Below, one piece after another: positions 1 to 7,098 of a stretch of 23,004 nt of DNA. The notes beneath the pieces are model-generated. The model ran no database searches. It saw only the letters and a list, made by a program, of their open reading frames with translations, and was not told the DNA's origin. Numbering within the stretch: position 1 is the first letter of the stretch; every line of letters starts with the position of its first letter. The position numbers were made by a program, and so were the translations under genes. Origin of the DNA: Embleya sp040605455 (GTDB taxonomy: Bacteria; Actinomycetota; Actinomycetes; Streptomycetales; Streptomycetaceae); contig NZ_JBEXCV010000141.1 in the NCBI RefSeq assembly GCF_040605455.1, positions 1-23,004 on the forward strand, written 5' to 3'.

Positions 1-403
1 CGCCCCGGCGCGGGGGTGCGGCACGCCGGCGACGCGACAGCGCGGCCGTACCGGGTGCGGTATCCCGAGGTGCCCGCAACGCCGGGTCACGACACGATCG
101 CGATCCCCGCAGCGCCGCGCGATGCGGTGCGGTGCTTCGAGCAGGCGTCGGCGATGCATTCGGATGTCGCCCGATCGGCCCAATCGGGTTTACCGGGGCG
201 TTGTTCGCATAGGGTGCGCCGCCAGGGCGTGGCCGGATCCCGCGTGACCTGCGGCAGAGTTGGGGGCGGGGCATTTCGGCCGGGTTCGACGGGCGCATAC
301 GGGATTCGAACCGCCATATCGTGGGGACACTTTCCGGTTACGGCTTCGCCTATACCGCCCCCGAACGCCCCGCGCGTCACCCGACAGGCGCATACTGGTG
401 GGG
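1..403. other. Gene-less stretch at window start
   Basis: I see no convincing gene here. The open frames across it lack conserved motifs and good ribosome binding sites, and they look like the stop-poor frames expected of very GC-rich DNA. A short inverted repeat (GGTTCGA at 283-289, TCGAACC at 306-312) resembles a tRNA T-arm sequence but has no tRNA body around it. The part nearest 404 presumably contains the promoter of the small gene that starts there, but no clear -10/-35 pair was found. Confidence 0.5.
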
Positions 404-625
404 ATGACGACGTCAGCCGTGACCCGGCGCATTCTGCCCACCAGTCCCTTCAATGTCCCGGTCGCTCCCATCATCGAGGATTTCGAACTCGGTGCACGAG
501 TGACGCACGATCAGTACGGACTCGGTCGGATCGTCGGTGTCGAAGAGGACATCGCGGTCACTGTCGATTTCGGGTCGCGTCAGGAGCGGATCTGCCGTCC
601 CTACGCGAAGCTGAGCAACCTCTGA
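404..625 (+). CDS. Conserved small protein, CarD/UvrD-tail-like fold
   Basis: This is a 73-aa soluble protein without signal peptide or membrane segment. The start at 404 is chosen because a G-rich site (GGTGGGG, 397-403) lies directly upstream and the conserved part begins shortly after it; the frame is open further upstream but that part is Arg/Pro-rich noise. Residues about 28-73 have the pattern of a small beta-barrel: a GARVTHDQYGLGRIVGVE segment, then a V-x-V-x-F-G strand and a final L-S-N-L. This resembles the Tudor-like C-terminal tail of UvrD/PcrA helicases and the RNA polymerase interaction domain of CarD/CdnL, both of which bind RNA polymerase. Small stand-alone proteins of this type are common in Streptomyces. 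Function is not established; an RNA-polymerase or nucleic-acid association is inference. It is monocistronic and followed by a strong terminator. Confidence 0.75.
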   Translation: MTTSAVTRRILPTSPFNVPVAPIIEDFELGARVTHDQYGLGRIVGVEEDIAVTVDFGSRQERICRPYAKLSNL

Positions 626-654
626 ACATCCCGACTCCACGCGGTCGGCATATG

Positions 655-695
655 GGAGGCGCCCCCGGGTAACCGGGTCGGCGCCTCCTTTCGTT
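655..695 (+). terminator. Intrinsic terminator of the small protein gene
   Basis: A perfect 9-bp outer stem (655-663 with 680-688) and a 5-bp inner stem (664-668 with 673-677) close on a GTAA tetraloop, with a 2-nt bulge on the 3' side. A T-rich tract (TTTCGTT) follows. It lies 30 bases after the stop codon. Confidence 0.85.
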
Positions 696-1239
696 GCGCG
701 GCACCGTCCCGGGCGCCGGCCATCGCTCGCCCGGTCCGGTCCATTTCCGGCCATGCGCCCTTGCCCGGCGCGGCCGGCCGGCTACGAATCCTGTGCGAAT
801 AACGGCCGGGTTGTGTGGGGCGGTGCGCGCCGCGCTCGGGTGGTCTGTGTGCTTTCGGGGTCTGTCGCGTGTTCGCTTCGCACTCCGGCACGGGCCGGTT
901 GCTCCGCGCCGGAGTGCCTGTGCGCTACGGGCGCGCCTTTGCCCATGCCGGGGTGTCGGCGTGCGGGTCGGAAGCGTGTGTGTGCCGATCCGGCCGGTGC
1001 GGGTTTCCGGGGTGCCCCCGCGCGGGGTGTGGGCCGATTCGGTGGGTGCGGCCGCGTAGCGGAGGGGCATCCCGTCGCGGAGCGCACGGTCGGGGCGTGC
1101 AACCGGCCGCCCCCGTCCCGGGTTGTTCGCGCAGCGCGGCGACCTGCCGGCCAGGTGCGCGCTCCATTCGGGAATAGCCCGCCCTGGATCTCGCTTGCAT
1201 CGGGTGATTGAGTGTTCAACTACTGAGAGAGTGGTCATC
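696..1239. other. Long intergenic region, G/T-skewed
   Basis: About 540 bases without a supportable gene. The plus strand is visibly rich in G and T between about 800 and 1060. It contains a 10-bp perfect inverted repeat (880-889 with 908-917, 18-base loop) and a 12-bp palindrome CCCCGCGCGGGG (1016-1027). The end of the region should hold the promoter of the monooxygenase gene, but I could not pick a convincing -10/-35 pair. Open frames exist on both strands but have no recognisable protein content. Confidence 0.5.
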
Positions 1240-2358
1240 GTGCAGTTCGGGATCTTCACCGTCGGAGACGTCACCGTCGACCCCACCACCGGTCGGGAGC
1301 CCACCGAGCACGAGCGGATCAAGGCGATGGTGGCGATCGCGCTCAAGGCCGAGGAGGTCGGTCTGGACGTGTTCGCGACCGGGGAGCACCACAACCCGCC
1401 GTTCGTGCCCTCGTCGCCGACCACGCTGCTCGGCTACGTGGCCGCGCAGACCAAGCGGATCATCCTCTCCACGTCCACCACGCTGATCACCACCAACGAC
1501 CCGGTGAAGATCGCCGAGGACTACGCGATGCTCCAGCACCTGGCCGACGGCCGGGTGGACCTGATGATGGGCCGGGGCAACACCGGACCGGTCTATCCGT
1601 GGTTCGGCCAGGACATCCGCCAGGGCATACCGCTGGCGATCGAGAACTACGCGCTGCTGCACGAGCTGTGGCGCAACGACGTGGTCGACTGGGAGGGCCG
1701 GTTCCGGACCCCGCTCCAGGGCTTCACCTCGACTCCGCGACCGCTGGACGGCGTTCCGCCGTTCGTGTGGCACGGCTCGATCCGCAGCCCCGAGATCGCC
1801 GAACAGGCCGCCTACTACGGCGACGGATTCTTCGCCAACAACATCTTCTGGCCCCGGGACCACTTCGTCCGGCTGATCAACCTCTACCGCGACCGCTTCG
1901 AGCACTACGGCCACGGAACACGCGAGCAGGCCATCGTCGGGGTCGGCGGTCAGGTGTTCATGCGCAGGAACTCGCAGGACGCGGTGCGCGAGTTCCGTCC
2001 CTACTTCGACAACGCGCCGGTGTACGGCCACGGCCCGTCGCTGGAGGAGTTCACCGACCAGACGCCGCTGACCGTGGGCAGCCCGCAGGAGGTCATCGAC
2101 AAGACGCTGACCTTCCGCGACTCGTTCGGCGACTACCAGCGCCAGCTGTTCCTGATGGACCACGCGGGACTCCCGCTGAAGACCGTGCTGGAGCAGCTCG
2201 ACCTGCTCGGCGAGGAGGTACTCCCGGTGCTGCGCAAGGAGTTCGCGGCCCGACGCGGAGCCGACGTGCCCGCGGGCCCGACTCACGCGGCGCTGGTGGC
2301 CCGGCGGGACGAGGCCGCGGTGGAGGCCGCTGCGAACGAGAGTACGCCGGCCCTCTGA
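1240..2358 (+). CDS. FMN-dependent luciferase-like monooxygenase (CE1758 type)
   Basis: A 372-aa TIM-barrel flavin monooxygenase of the bacterial luciferase superfamily, which uses reduced FMN and O2 to oxidise an organic substrate in the cytoplasm. The N-terminus (QFGIFTVGDVT), a GEHH motif at residues 48-51 lining the flavin pocket and a GRGN motif at 111-114 are typical. Length and overall pattern match the CE1758 subfamily, which is usually paired with a dedicated FMN reductase, as here. Two GTG codons (1231 and 1240) could start it; 1240 gives the family N-terminus and sits about 10 bases after GAGAG. The last 30 residues are Ala-rich and poorly conserved. The natural substrate of this subfamily is not known; reduced flavin is presumably supplied by the next gene. 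Confidence 0.9.
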   Translation: MQFGIFTVGDVTVDPTTGREPTEHERIKAMVAIALKAEEVGLDVFATGEHHNPPFVPSSPTTLLGYVAAQTKRIILSTSTTLITTNDPVKIAEDYAMLQHLADGRVDLMMGRGNTGPVYPWFGQDIRQGIPLAIENYALLHELWRNDVVDWEGRFRTPLQGFTSTPRPLDGVPPFVWHGSIRSPEIAEQAAYYGDGFFANNIFWPRDHFVRLINLYRDRFEHYGHGTREQAIVGVGGQVFMRRNSQDAVREFRPYFDNAPVYGHGPSLEEFTDQTPLTVGSPQEVIDKTLTFRDSFGDYQRQLFLMDHAGLPLKTVLEQLDLLGEEVLPVLRKEFAARRGADVPAGPTHAALVARRDEAAVEAAANESTPAL

Positions 2359-2434
2359 CGGTCGTACACACCGCCGGACACGGCACCGCACACAGCACCA
2401 AACCCACCAAAGAGAGAAAGGAAGGAGGGTCACC

Positions 2435-3070
2435 ATGGCGCAACCGGTCAAGCTCGCGGTCGTCTCGGCCGGACTGGGCAAACCCTCGTCCACCCGCATG
2501 CTCGGCGACCGACTTGCCGAGGCCACCAGGCGGCAGCTGGTCGATCGGGGCGTCGAGGTCGACGTGCACACGGTCGAACTGCGTGACGTCGCGGTGGACA
2601 TCGCACACAACCTGGTCACCGGCTTCCCACCGCCGGGCCTGCGCGCCGCGATCGAGACGGTCACCCGTGCGGACGCCCTGATCGCGGTCACGCCGATCTT
2701 CACCGCGTCCTACAGCGGGCTGTTCAAATCCTTCTTCGACGTGTTGGACAACACCGCGCTGACCGGGAAACCGGTACTGATCGCGGCGACCGGCGGCACC
2801 GCGCGCCACTCGCTGGCCCTGGAGCACGCACTGCGCCCGCTGTTCGCCTACCTGCGGGCGACGGTCACCCCGACCTCGGTGTACGCGGCGACCGAAGACT
2901 GGGGCGCGTCGGCGGGTGCCGGCGACGACTTGGCCGCGCGGATCGCCCGCGCCGGCGGCGAACTCGCCGACCTCGCGGCGGGACTGCCGCGGGCCGCATC
3001 CGGTCCCACCGCGGAATTCGAGGAAGTGGTCCCGTTCGCCGCGCAGTTGGCCGCGCTGCGCCGCGGATGA
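2435..3070 (+). CDS. NAD(P)H-dependent FMN reductase (CE1759 type)
   Basis: A 211-aa flavodoxin-like FMN reductase. The N-terminal strand plus phosphate-binding loop (VVSAGLGKPSSTR, residues 9-21) and the TPIFTASYSGLFKSFFD segment from residue 86 are characteristic of NADPH-dependent FMN reductases. The features fit the CE1759 subfamily, whose members are the usual partners of CE1758-type monooxygenases. The ATG at 2435 is preceded by a very strong Shine-Dalgarno (GGAAGGAGGG, 2419-2428). The gene lies 76 bases after the monooxygenase on the same strand, so the two are probably co-transcribed, with this enzyme supplying FMNH2. The transcript ends at the hairpin at 3079-3113. Function as a flavin reductase is known for the family; pairing with the upstream gene is inference from order. 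Confidence 0.9.
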   Translation: MAQPVKLAVVSAGLGKPSSTRMLGDRLAEATRRQLVDRGVEVDVHTVELRDVAVDIAHNLVTGFPPPGLRAAIETVTRADALIAVTPIFTASYSGLFKSFFDVLDNTALTGKPVLIAATGGTARHSLALEHALRPLFAYLRATVTPTSVYAATEDWGASAGAGDDLAARIARAGGELADLAAGLPRAASGPTAEFEEVVPFAAQLAALRRG

Positions 3071-3078
3071 GCACCGCC

Positions 3079-3113
3079 GCCCGGGCGCCGAAAGTGCACT
3101 TCGGCGCCCGGGC
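3079..3113. terminator. Bidirectional terminator between convergent genes
   Basis: A perfect 14-bp stem (3079-3092 with 3100-3113) around a 7-base loop AGTGCAC. It sits between the FMN reductase stop (3070) and the stop of the minus-strand hydrolase (3132), so it can end both transcripts. The 3' arm TTCGGCGCCCGGG (3100-3112) is repeated directly at 3119-3131, touching the hydrolase stop codon. No long T tract follows on either strand. Confidence 0.8.
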
Positions 3114-3131
3114 CCACGTTCGGCGCCCGGG

Positions 3132-4103
3132 TCAGGCCCGTTCGAACCACCGGCGCGGGTTGTCCACCAGCATCGTGGTCAGATCCGTGTCGGACACGCC
3201 CTGCGCCCGCAGCGCCGGAAGCACGTCGTTCAGCACGTGCCGGTAGTGCCAGTCGGGCAGCAGCGGCATCAACTCCGGGTCGATCCAATCGATATGGCAC
3301 GCGGCGTCCTGGGACAGCACCAGGCTCGACGCATATCCCCGGCGGCACATCTCGACCACGATCGCGACGCGATCGGCAAACGACAACGTGGTGTCGAGGC
3401 CGAACCGGTCCATGCCCAACAGGTGGCCTGCGTCCGCGAGTTCGGTCAGGTGATCGGCATCGTCGGTGTCCCCGCTGTGTGCGAGTTGCACGCGTGCGGC
3501 GGGCACGCCCTCCTCGGTCAGCACCCGGCGTACGTGCGATCCGGTCCTGGTGCGCGGGTGGGTGTGCACCATGATCGGCACGCCCGTCTCCAGGTGCGCC
3601 CGGGCCACCGCGCGCAACACCCGCTCGACGCCGCCGGTCAGGCCCGGTTCGTCGATGGCGCATTTGAGCAGCGCGGCCTTGACCCCGGTGCCCTGAATGC
3701 CCTCGCGGATGTCCCGGACGAACAGGTCGACCATCGGATCCGGCAGACCCGGAAGCGCCCCCGGGCCCCGATGGCGGAAGAACGCCGGGACGTCGACGTA
3801 GGTGTAGATTCCGGTCGCGACCACGATGTTGAGGCCCGGAACCTGTTCGGCGATCCGCCGCACGCGCGGCACGTTCCGGCCGATTCCGTCCACCGTGGGG
3901 TCCACGATCGTGGTCACACCTGCCGCGCGCAGCGCTCGCAACCGCTCGACCGCGTCCGCGACCCGGGCCTCCTCGTCCCAGTCCGGGGACCAGTTGGCCT
4001 GGCTGTCCGGGGTCAGCACGAAGATGTGTTCGTGCATCAGGGTCGTGCCGAGCGCGGCGGTGGGCACCGGCCCGAGCACCGTCTCGATCTCGTTCACCGG
4101 CAC
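3132..4103 (-). CDS. Phosphotriesterase-family metallohydrolase
   Basis: A 323-aa member of the amidohydrolase superfamily, phosphotriesterase (PTE) branch: a cytoplasmic TIM barrel with a two-metal site. All six metal ligands expected from PTE are visible: His24 and His26 (LMHEHIF), the bridging Lys147 (normally carbamylated), His180 (MVHTH), His209 (QLAHSGD) and Asp266 (SQDAACHI). Most actinobacterial members are lactonases or esterases rather than true phosphotriesterases, so a lactone or ester substrate is more likely; this is inference. The GTG at 4103 is favoured because GAAGGAG lies 6 bases upstream; GTG at 4097 is the alternative. It is the last gene of the acyl-CoA dehydrogenase/SDR operon, 70 bases after the SDR stop. 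A hydrolytic step in the same pathway is plausible. Confidence 0.88.
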   Translation of the reverse strand: MPVNEIETVLGPVPTAALGTTLMHEHIFVLTPDSQANWSPDWDEEARVADAVERLRALRAAGVTTIVDPTVDGIGRNVPRVRRIAEQVPGLNIVVATGIYTYVDVPAFFRHRGPGALPGLPDPMVDLFVRDIREGIQGTGVKAALLKCAIDEPGLTGGVERVLRAVARAHLETGVPIMVHTHPRTRTGSHVRRVLTEEGVPAARVQLAHSGDTDDADHLTELADAGHLLGMDRFGLDTTLSFADRVAIVVEMCRRGYASSLVLSQDAACHIDWIDPELMPLLPDWHYRHVLNDVLPALRAQGVSDTDLTTMLVDNPRRWFERA

Positions 4104-4173
4104 CTGCGGCTCCTTCGGCTGCGTCACGCCGACCCGAGCCGGCGGCACGGCGCCACCGCCTCGGACCAAAAGC

Positions 4174-4977
4174 TCAGCTTTCCTGTGCTCGACTCTCCTT
4201 CGCAAATTCCAGACGTGCCTGGAGTTTGCGCATTCCGGCCAGCCAACGGTCGGGATCGGCGGCCCGCCCCGCGTACATCCGGGCCACCTCGGGGTGTGGC
4301 AGAACCAGGAACGGGGCGTTGTTCGCGATCGCCTCGGCGACCACCTCGGCGACCTCCGCCGGGTCGACCGCGCCGTCGTTCAGGAGCAGCGCCGCGGCCT
4401 CGCCGGTCGCGCCGAGCAGCGCGGTACGCACGCCCAGCGGGCAGATGGCCTGCACGGTGATGCCCTTGGCGCCGTAGGTGATCGCCATCCACTCGGCGAA
4501 CGCGTACGCCGCGTGTTTGGTGACCGAGTACGCCGCCGCGTCCAACATGGTGAGCAGGCCGGCGGCGGAGACCGTGGTGACCAGGTGGCCGCGGCCCCGG
4601 GCCAGCCAGGCCGGGGTGAGCAACCGGGCGGCGCGTACGTGTGCCATCACGTTGACGTCCCACGAGCGGTCCCACGACTGCTCCGAGGCGTCCAGGCCGA
4701 TGCCCTCGCCGATGCCGGCGTTGGCGCAGTAGATGTCGATCTCCCCGCCGAGCGCCTTGCGGGCACCGGTGATCAGCGCCGCGACGCCCTCCTCGCCGGC
4801 CGCGTCGCCCGGCAGCGCGATGCCGTCGATGTCGGCGGCGACCGCACGGCAAGCATCCGCGTCCAGGTCGTTGACCACCACACGCGCCCCGTCGGCGGCG
4901 AAACGCCGGGCCAGTGCCGCGCCGATCCCGGCGCCGGAGCCGGTGATCACCACATTGGCGCCGGCGAGCGCGGTCAT
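4174..4977 (-). CDS. Short-chain dehydrogenase/reductase (SDR) 1
   Basis: A 267-aa classical SDR: a Rossmann-fold NAD(P)-dependent oxidoreductase acting on alcohols or ketones. The cofactor motif TGSGAGIG is at residues 12-19. Asp37 at the end of the second strand favours NAD(H). The NAG motif is at 86-88 and the catalytic Ser137, Tyr150 and Lys154 (YSVTK) are all present. The C-terminal 30 residues (AGMRKLQARLEFAKE) are helical and charged. The start ATG (4977-4975) overlaps the stop of the preceding SDR by 4 bp, indicating translational coupling. It belongs to an operon led by an acyl-CoA dehydrogenase, so a hydroxyacyl or cyclic alcohol substrate is likely. The exact substrate cannot be read from the sequence. 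Confidence 0.9.
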   Translation of the reverse strand: MTALAGANVVITGSGAGIGAALARRFAADGARVVVNDLDADACRAVAADIDGIALPGDAAGEEGVAALITGARKALGGEIDIYCANAGIGEGIGLDASEQSWDRSWDVNVMAHVRAARLLTPAWLARGRGHLVTTVSAAGLLTMLDAAAYSVTKHAAYAFAEWMAITYGAKGITVQAICPLGVRTALLGATGEAAALLLNDGAVDPAEVAEVVAEAIANNAPFLVLPHPEVARMYAGRAADPDRWLAGMRKLQARLEFAKESRAQES

Positions 4978-5729
4978 CCGACACCGCCGGACAGGCTCAC
5001 GCCGCCGTCGACCAGCAGCGTCTGACCGGTGATCCAACTCGCCTGCTCGGACAGCAGGAACGCCACCGCGCCGGCCACGTCCTCCGGCACACCCAGCCGG
5101 GCCATCGGATAGGCCGCCGCGACCTCTTCCTCGCGGCCCTCGTACAGCGCGGTCGCGAAGACCGTCTTGACCACGGCCGGCGCCACCGCGTTCACCCGTA
5201 CCCGCGGCCCGAGTTCGCTCGCGAGCTGGGCGGTCAGGTGGGTCAGCGCGGCCTTGCTGACGCCGTAGAAGCCGATCCCCCGGGCGGGCCGCGCACCGGC
5301 GAGCGAGGACACGTTGACGATCGCGCCGCCGTGCTCGCCCAACCACGCCTTGTGTACGCGCTGGGTCCAGGCGAGCGCGGCGAGCAGGTTGACCTCCAGG
5401 ATCTTGCGCCCGGCGTCGAGGTCGAGTTCCACCAGCGGGCCGTATACCGGGTTGATGCCGGCGTTGTTGACCAGCATGTCGATCCGGCCGAACGCCTCCA
5501 GGGTCGCGGTCACCGCGGCGTCCTGGTGGACCGGGTCGTGCGCCTTGCCGGCGACGCCGATCGCGTGTCCGGGGCCGCCGAGCGACTCGACCACCTCGGC
5601 CAGCGTGTCCGCGCCGCGCGCGGTCACGCAGACCCGGTCGCCGCGCGCGACCAGGGCCTGGGCGATGCCCAGGCCGATGCCTCGGCTCGCGCCGGTGACG
5701 ATGGCTACGGGACGGGACGAGTCGCTCAC
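4974..5729 (-). CDS. Short-chain dehydrogenase/reductase (SDR) 2
   Basis: A 251-aa classical SDR in the FabG-like range. The motif TGASRGIG is at residues 12-19 and Arg38 follows the second strand, which suggests NADP(H) preference. NNAG is at 88-91, the catalytic Ser142, Tyr155 and Lys159 are intact, and the C-terminus ends with the usual ITGQTLLVDGGVSLSGG signature. The GTG start (5729-5727) overlaps the acyl-CoA dehydrogenase stop by 4 bp, and the stop overlaps the next SDR start by 4 bp, so three enzymes are translationally coupled. The predicted opposite cofactor preference of the two SDRs would suit consecutive or opposing redox steps, but this is inference. Confidence 0.9.
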   Translation of the reverse strand: MSDSSRPVAIVTGASRGIGLGIAQALVARGDRVCVTARGADTLAEVVESLGGPGHAIGVAGKAHDPVHQDAAVTATLEAFGRIDMLVNNAGINPVYGPLVELDLDAGRKILEVNLLAALAWTQRVHKAWLGEHGGAIVNVSSLAGARPARGIGFYGVSKAALTHLTAQLASELGPRVRVNAVAPAVVKTVFATALYEGREEEVAAAYPMARLGVPEDVAGAVAFLLSEQASWITGQTLLVDGGVSLSGGVG

Positions 5730-6952
5730 TGGGCGGCTGCCTCTCGGTAGGACTTGAGCTCGCGGTGGGCGAGCGAACGACGGTGTACCTCGTCCGGCCC
5801 GTCGGCCAGGCGCAGCGTGCGCGCGTGCGTCCACAGCGACGCGAGCACGAAGTCCTGGGACAGGCCGCCCGCGCCGTGCGCCTGGATGGCCTTGTCCAGG
5901 ATCCACTCGACGGTGAGCGGCGTGGCGATCTTGATCGATTGGATCTCGCGGTGCGCGCCGCGGTTGCCGACGGTGTCCATCAGCCACGCGGTCTTTAGTA
6001 CGAGCAGGCGCAACTGTTCGATGCGCACCCGGGATTCGGCGATCCACTCCTGGATCACGCCCTGATCGGCGAGCGGCCCGCCGAACGCCTCGCGGGCGAC
6101 CACCCGGCGGCACATCAGCTCCAGGCCGCGCTCGGCCATCCCGATCAGCCGCATGCAGTGGTGGATCCGGCCGGGGCCGAGTCGGGCCTGCGCGATGGCG
6201 AAGCCGTCGCCGGCGTTGCCGACCAGGTTCGTGGCGGGCACCCGTACGTTGTCGAAAACCACCTCGGCGTGACCGCCGTGCGGCCCGTCGGTGTAGCCGA
6301 AGACGTGCATCCCGCGGCGGATGTGCACGCCCGGGGTGTCGCGCGGCACCAGGATCATGCTCTGCCGGCGGTGGCGCGGCGCGTCCGGGTCGGTCTTGCC
6401 CATCACGACCAGGATCTCGCAGGTGGGCGCCATCGCGCCGGAGGACCACCACTTGCGGCCGTCGATCACGTACTCGTCGCCGTCGCGCACGATGCGCGTG
6501 GTGATATTGGTGGCGTCGGAGGAGGCGACGTCCGGTTCGGTCATGCAGAACGCCGAGCGGATGCTGCCCTCCAGCAGCGGCTTCAGCCACCGCTCCTGCT
6601 GCTCGGGCGTGCCGAAGTCGTGCAACAACTCCATGTTGCCGGTGTCGGGCGCGGCACAGTTGAGCGCCTCCGGGCCCAGGTGCGGACTGCGCCCGGCGAT
6701 CTCGGCCAGCGGCGCGTACCGGAGGTTGGTCAGACCCGCGCCCTCGGCGCCCGGCAGGAACAGGTTCCACAGGCCGCGCTTGCGGGCCTCGACCTTGAGC
6801 TCCTCGATCACCGGCGGCCGGCCCCACGGGTCGGCGCCCGGCTCGGCCACCTGCTCGGTGAACACGGCTTCGGCGGGGTACACGTGCTCGGTCATGAACG
6901 CGAGCAGTCGCTCCCGCAGTTCCTCGGTCCGTGCGTCGTAGCTGAAGTCCAC
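5726..6952 (-). CDS. Acyl-CoA dehydrogenase (ACAD10/11-like)
   Basis: A 408-aa FAD-dependent acyl-CoA dehydrogenase that introduces an alpha-beta double bond into an acyl-CoA thioester. The helical N-terminal domain is followed by FCMTEPD at residues 135-141 (FAD/substrate loop), a GRKWWSSGA strand region, and a C-terminal helical domain with LGPGRIHHCMRLIG and ADGPDEVHRRSLA, as in the ACAD10/ACAD11 group. The GTG start at 6952 follows an AGAGGAAGG Shine-Dalgarno. It is the first gene of a minus-strand operon with two SDRs and a phosphotriesterase-family hydrolase. The 5' region holds a 16-bp palindrome and a second inverted repeat shared with the divergent TetR gene, so TetR control is likely. 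The substrate chain is unknown; this group accepts long or branched acyl-CoAs. Confidence 0.92.
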   Translation of the reverse strand: MDFSYDARTEELRERLLAFMTEHVYPAEAVFTEQVAEPGADPWGRPPVIEELKVEARKRGLWNLFLPGAEGAGLTNLRYAPLAEIAGRSPHLGPEALNCAAPDTGNMELLHDFGTPEQQERWLKPLLEGSIRSAFCMTEPDVASSDATNITTRIVRDGDEYVIDGRKWWSSGAMAPTCEILVVMGKTDPDAPRHRRQSMILVPRDTPGVHIRRGMHVFGYTDGPHGGHAEVVFDNVRVPATNLVGNAGDGFAIAQARLGPGRIHHCMRLIGMAERGLELMCRRVVAREAFGGPLADQGVIQEWIAESRVRIEQLRLLVLKTAWLMDTVGNRGAHREIQSIKIATPLTVEWILDKAIQAHGAGGLSQDFVLASLWTHARTLRLADGPDEVHRRSLAHRELKSYREAAAQ

Positions 6953-6987
6953 CGGCGCCTTCCTCTCCCTGGTCGCGGACGGCGCGG

Positions 6988-7018
6988 ACGTTTCGTGGCC
7001 GTAGGGTGCGCGAAACGT
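6988..7018. promoter_or_regulatory. Inverted repeat in the operon leader
   Basis: Perfect 8-bp arms ACGTTTCG (6988-6995) and CGAAACGT (7011-7018) are separated by 15 bases. The element lies between the 16-bp palindrome and the acyl-CoA dehydrogenase start. It could be a second regulator site or an mRNA hairpin in the 5' leader; the sequence does not decide. Confidence 0.45.
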
Positions 7019-7036
7019 GCCGTGCGCAAAATACGG

Positions 7037-7052
7037 TACCGACCGGTCGGTA
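7037..7052. promoter_or_regulatory. TetR-type palindromic operator
   Basis: TACCGACCGGTCGGTA is a perfect 16-bp palindrome located in the 146-bp divergent gap between the acyl-CoA dehydrogenase (start 6952) and tetR (start 7099). Its length, symmetry and CGACCGGTCG core are typical of TetR-family operators. The position allows control of both transcripts, including autoregulation. Confidence 0.75.
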
Positions 7053-7098
7053 TCTTGGCTAGGGTAGCGTCGAACGCTCCCTCGAAAGGTTGGACATC

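Noticed and set aside
283..312. tRNA-like T-arm sequence (GGTTCGA / TTCGAACC)
   Set aside because: The flanks do not form a T-stem, acceptor stem or anticodon arm on either strand, so no tRNA gene can be drawn.
16..672. A 218-codon open frame at the window start
   Set aside because: It crosses the well-supported small gene in another frame and the terminator, is Arg/Pro-rich and has no motif or good ribosome binding site.
3132..4103. True organophosphate-degrading phosphotriesterase
   Set aside because: The metal ligands are conserved across the whole family, and the operon context suggests a lactone or ester substrate instead.
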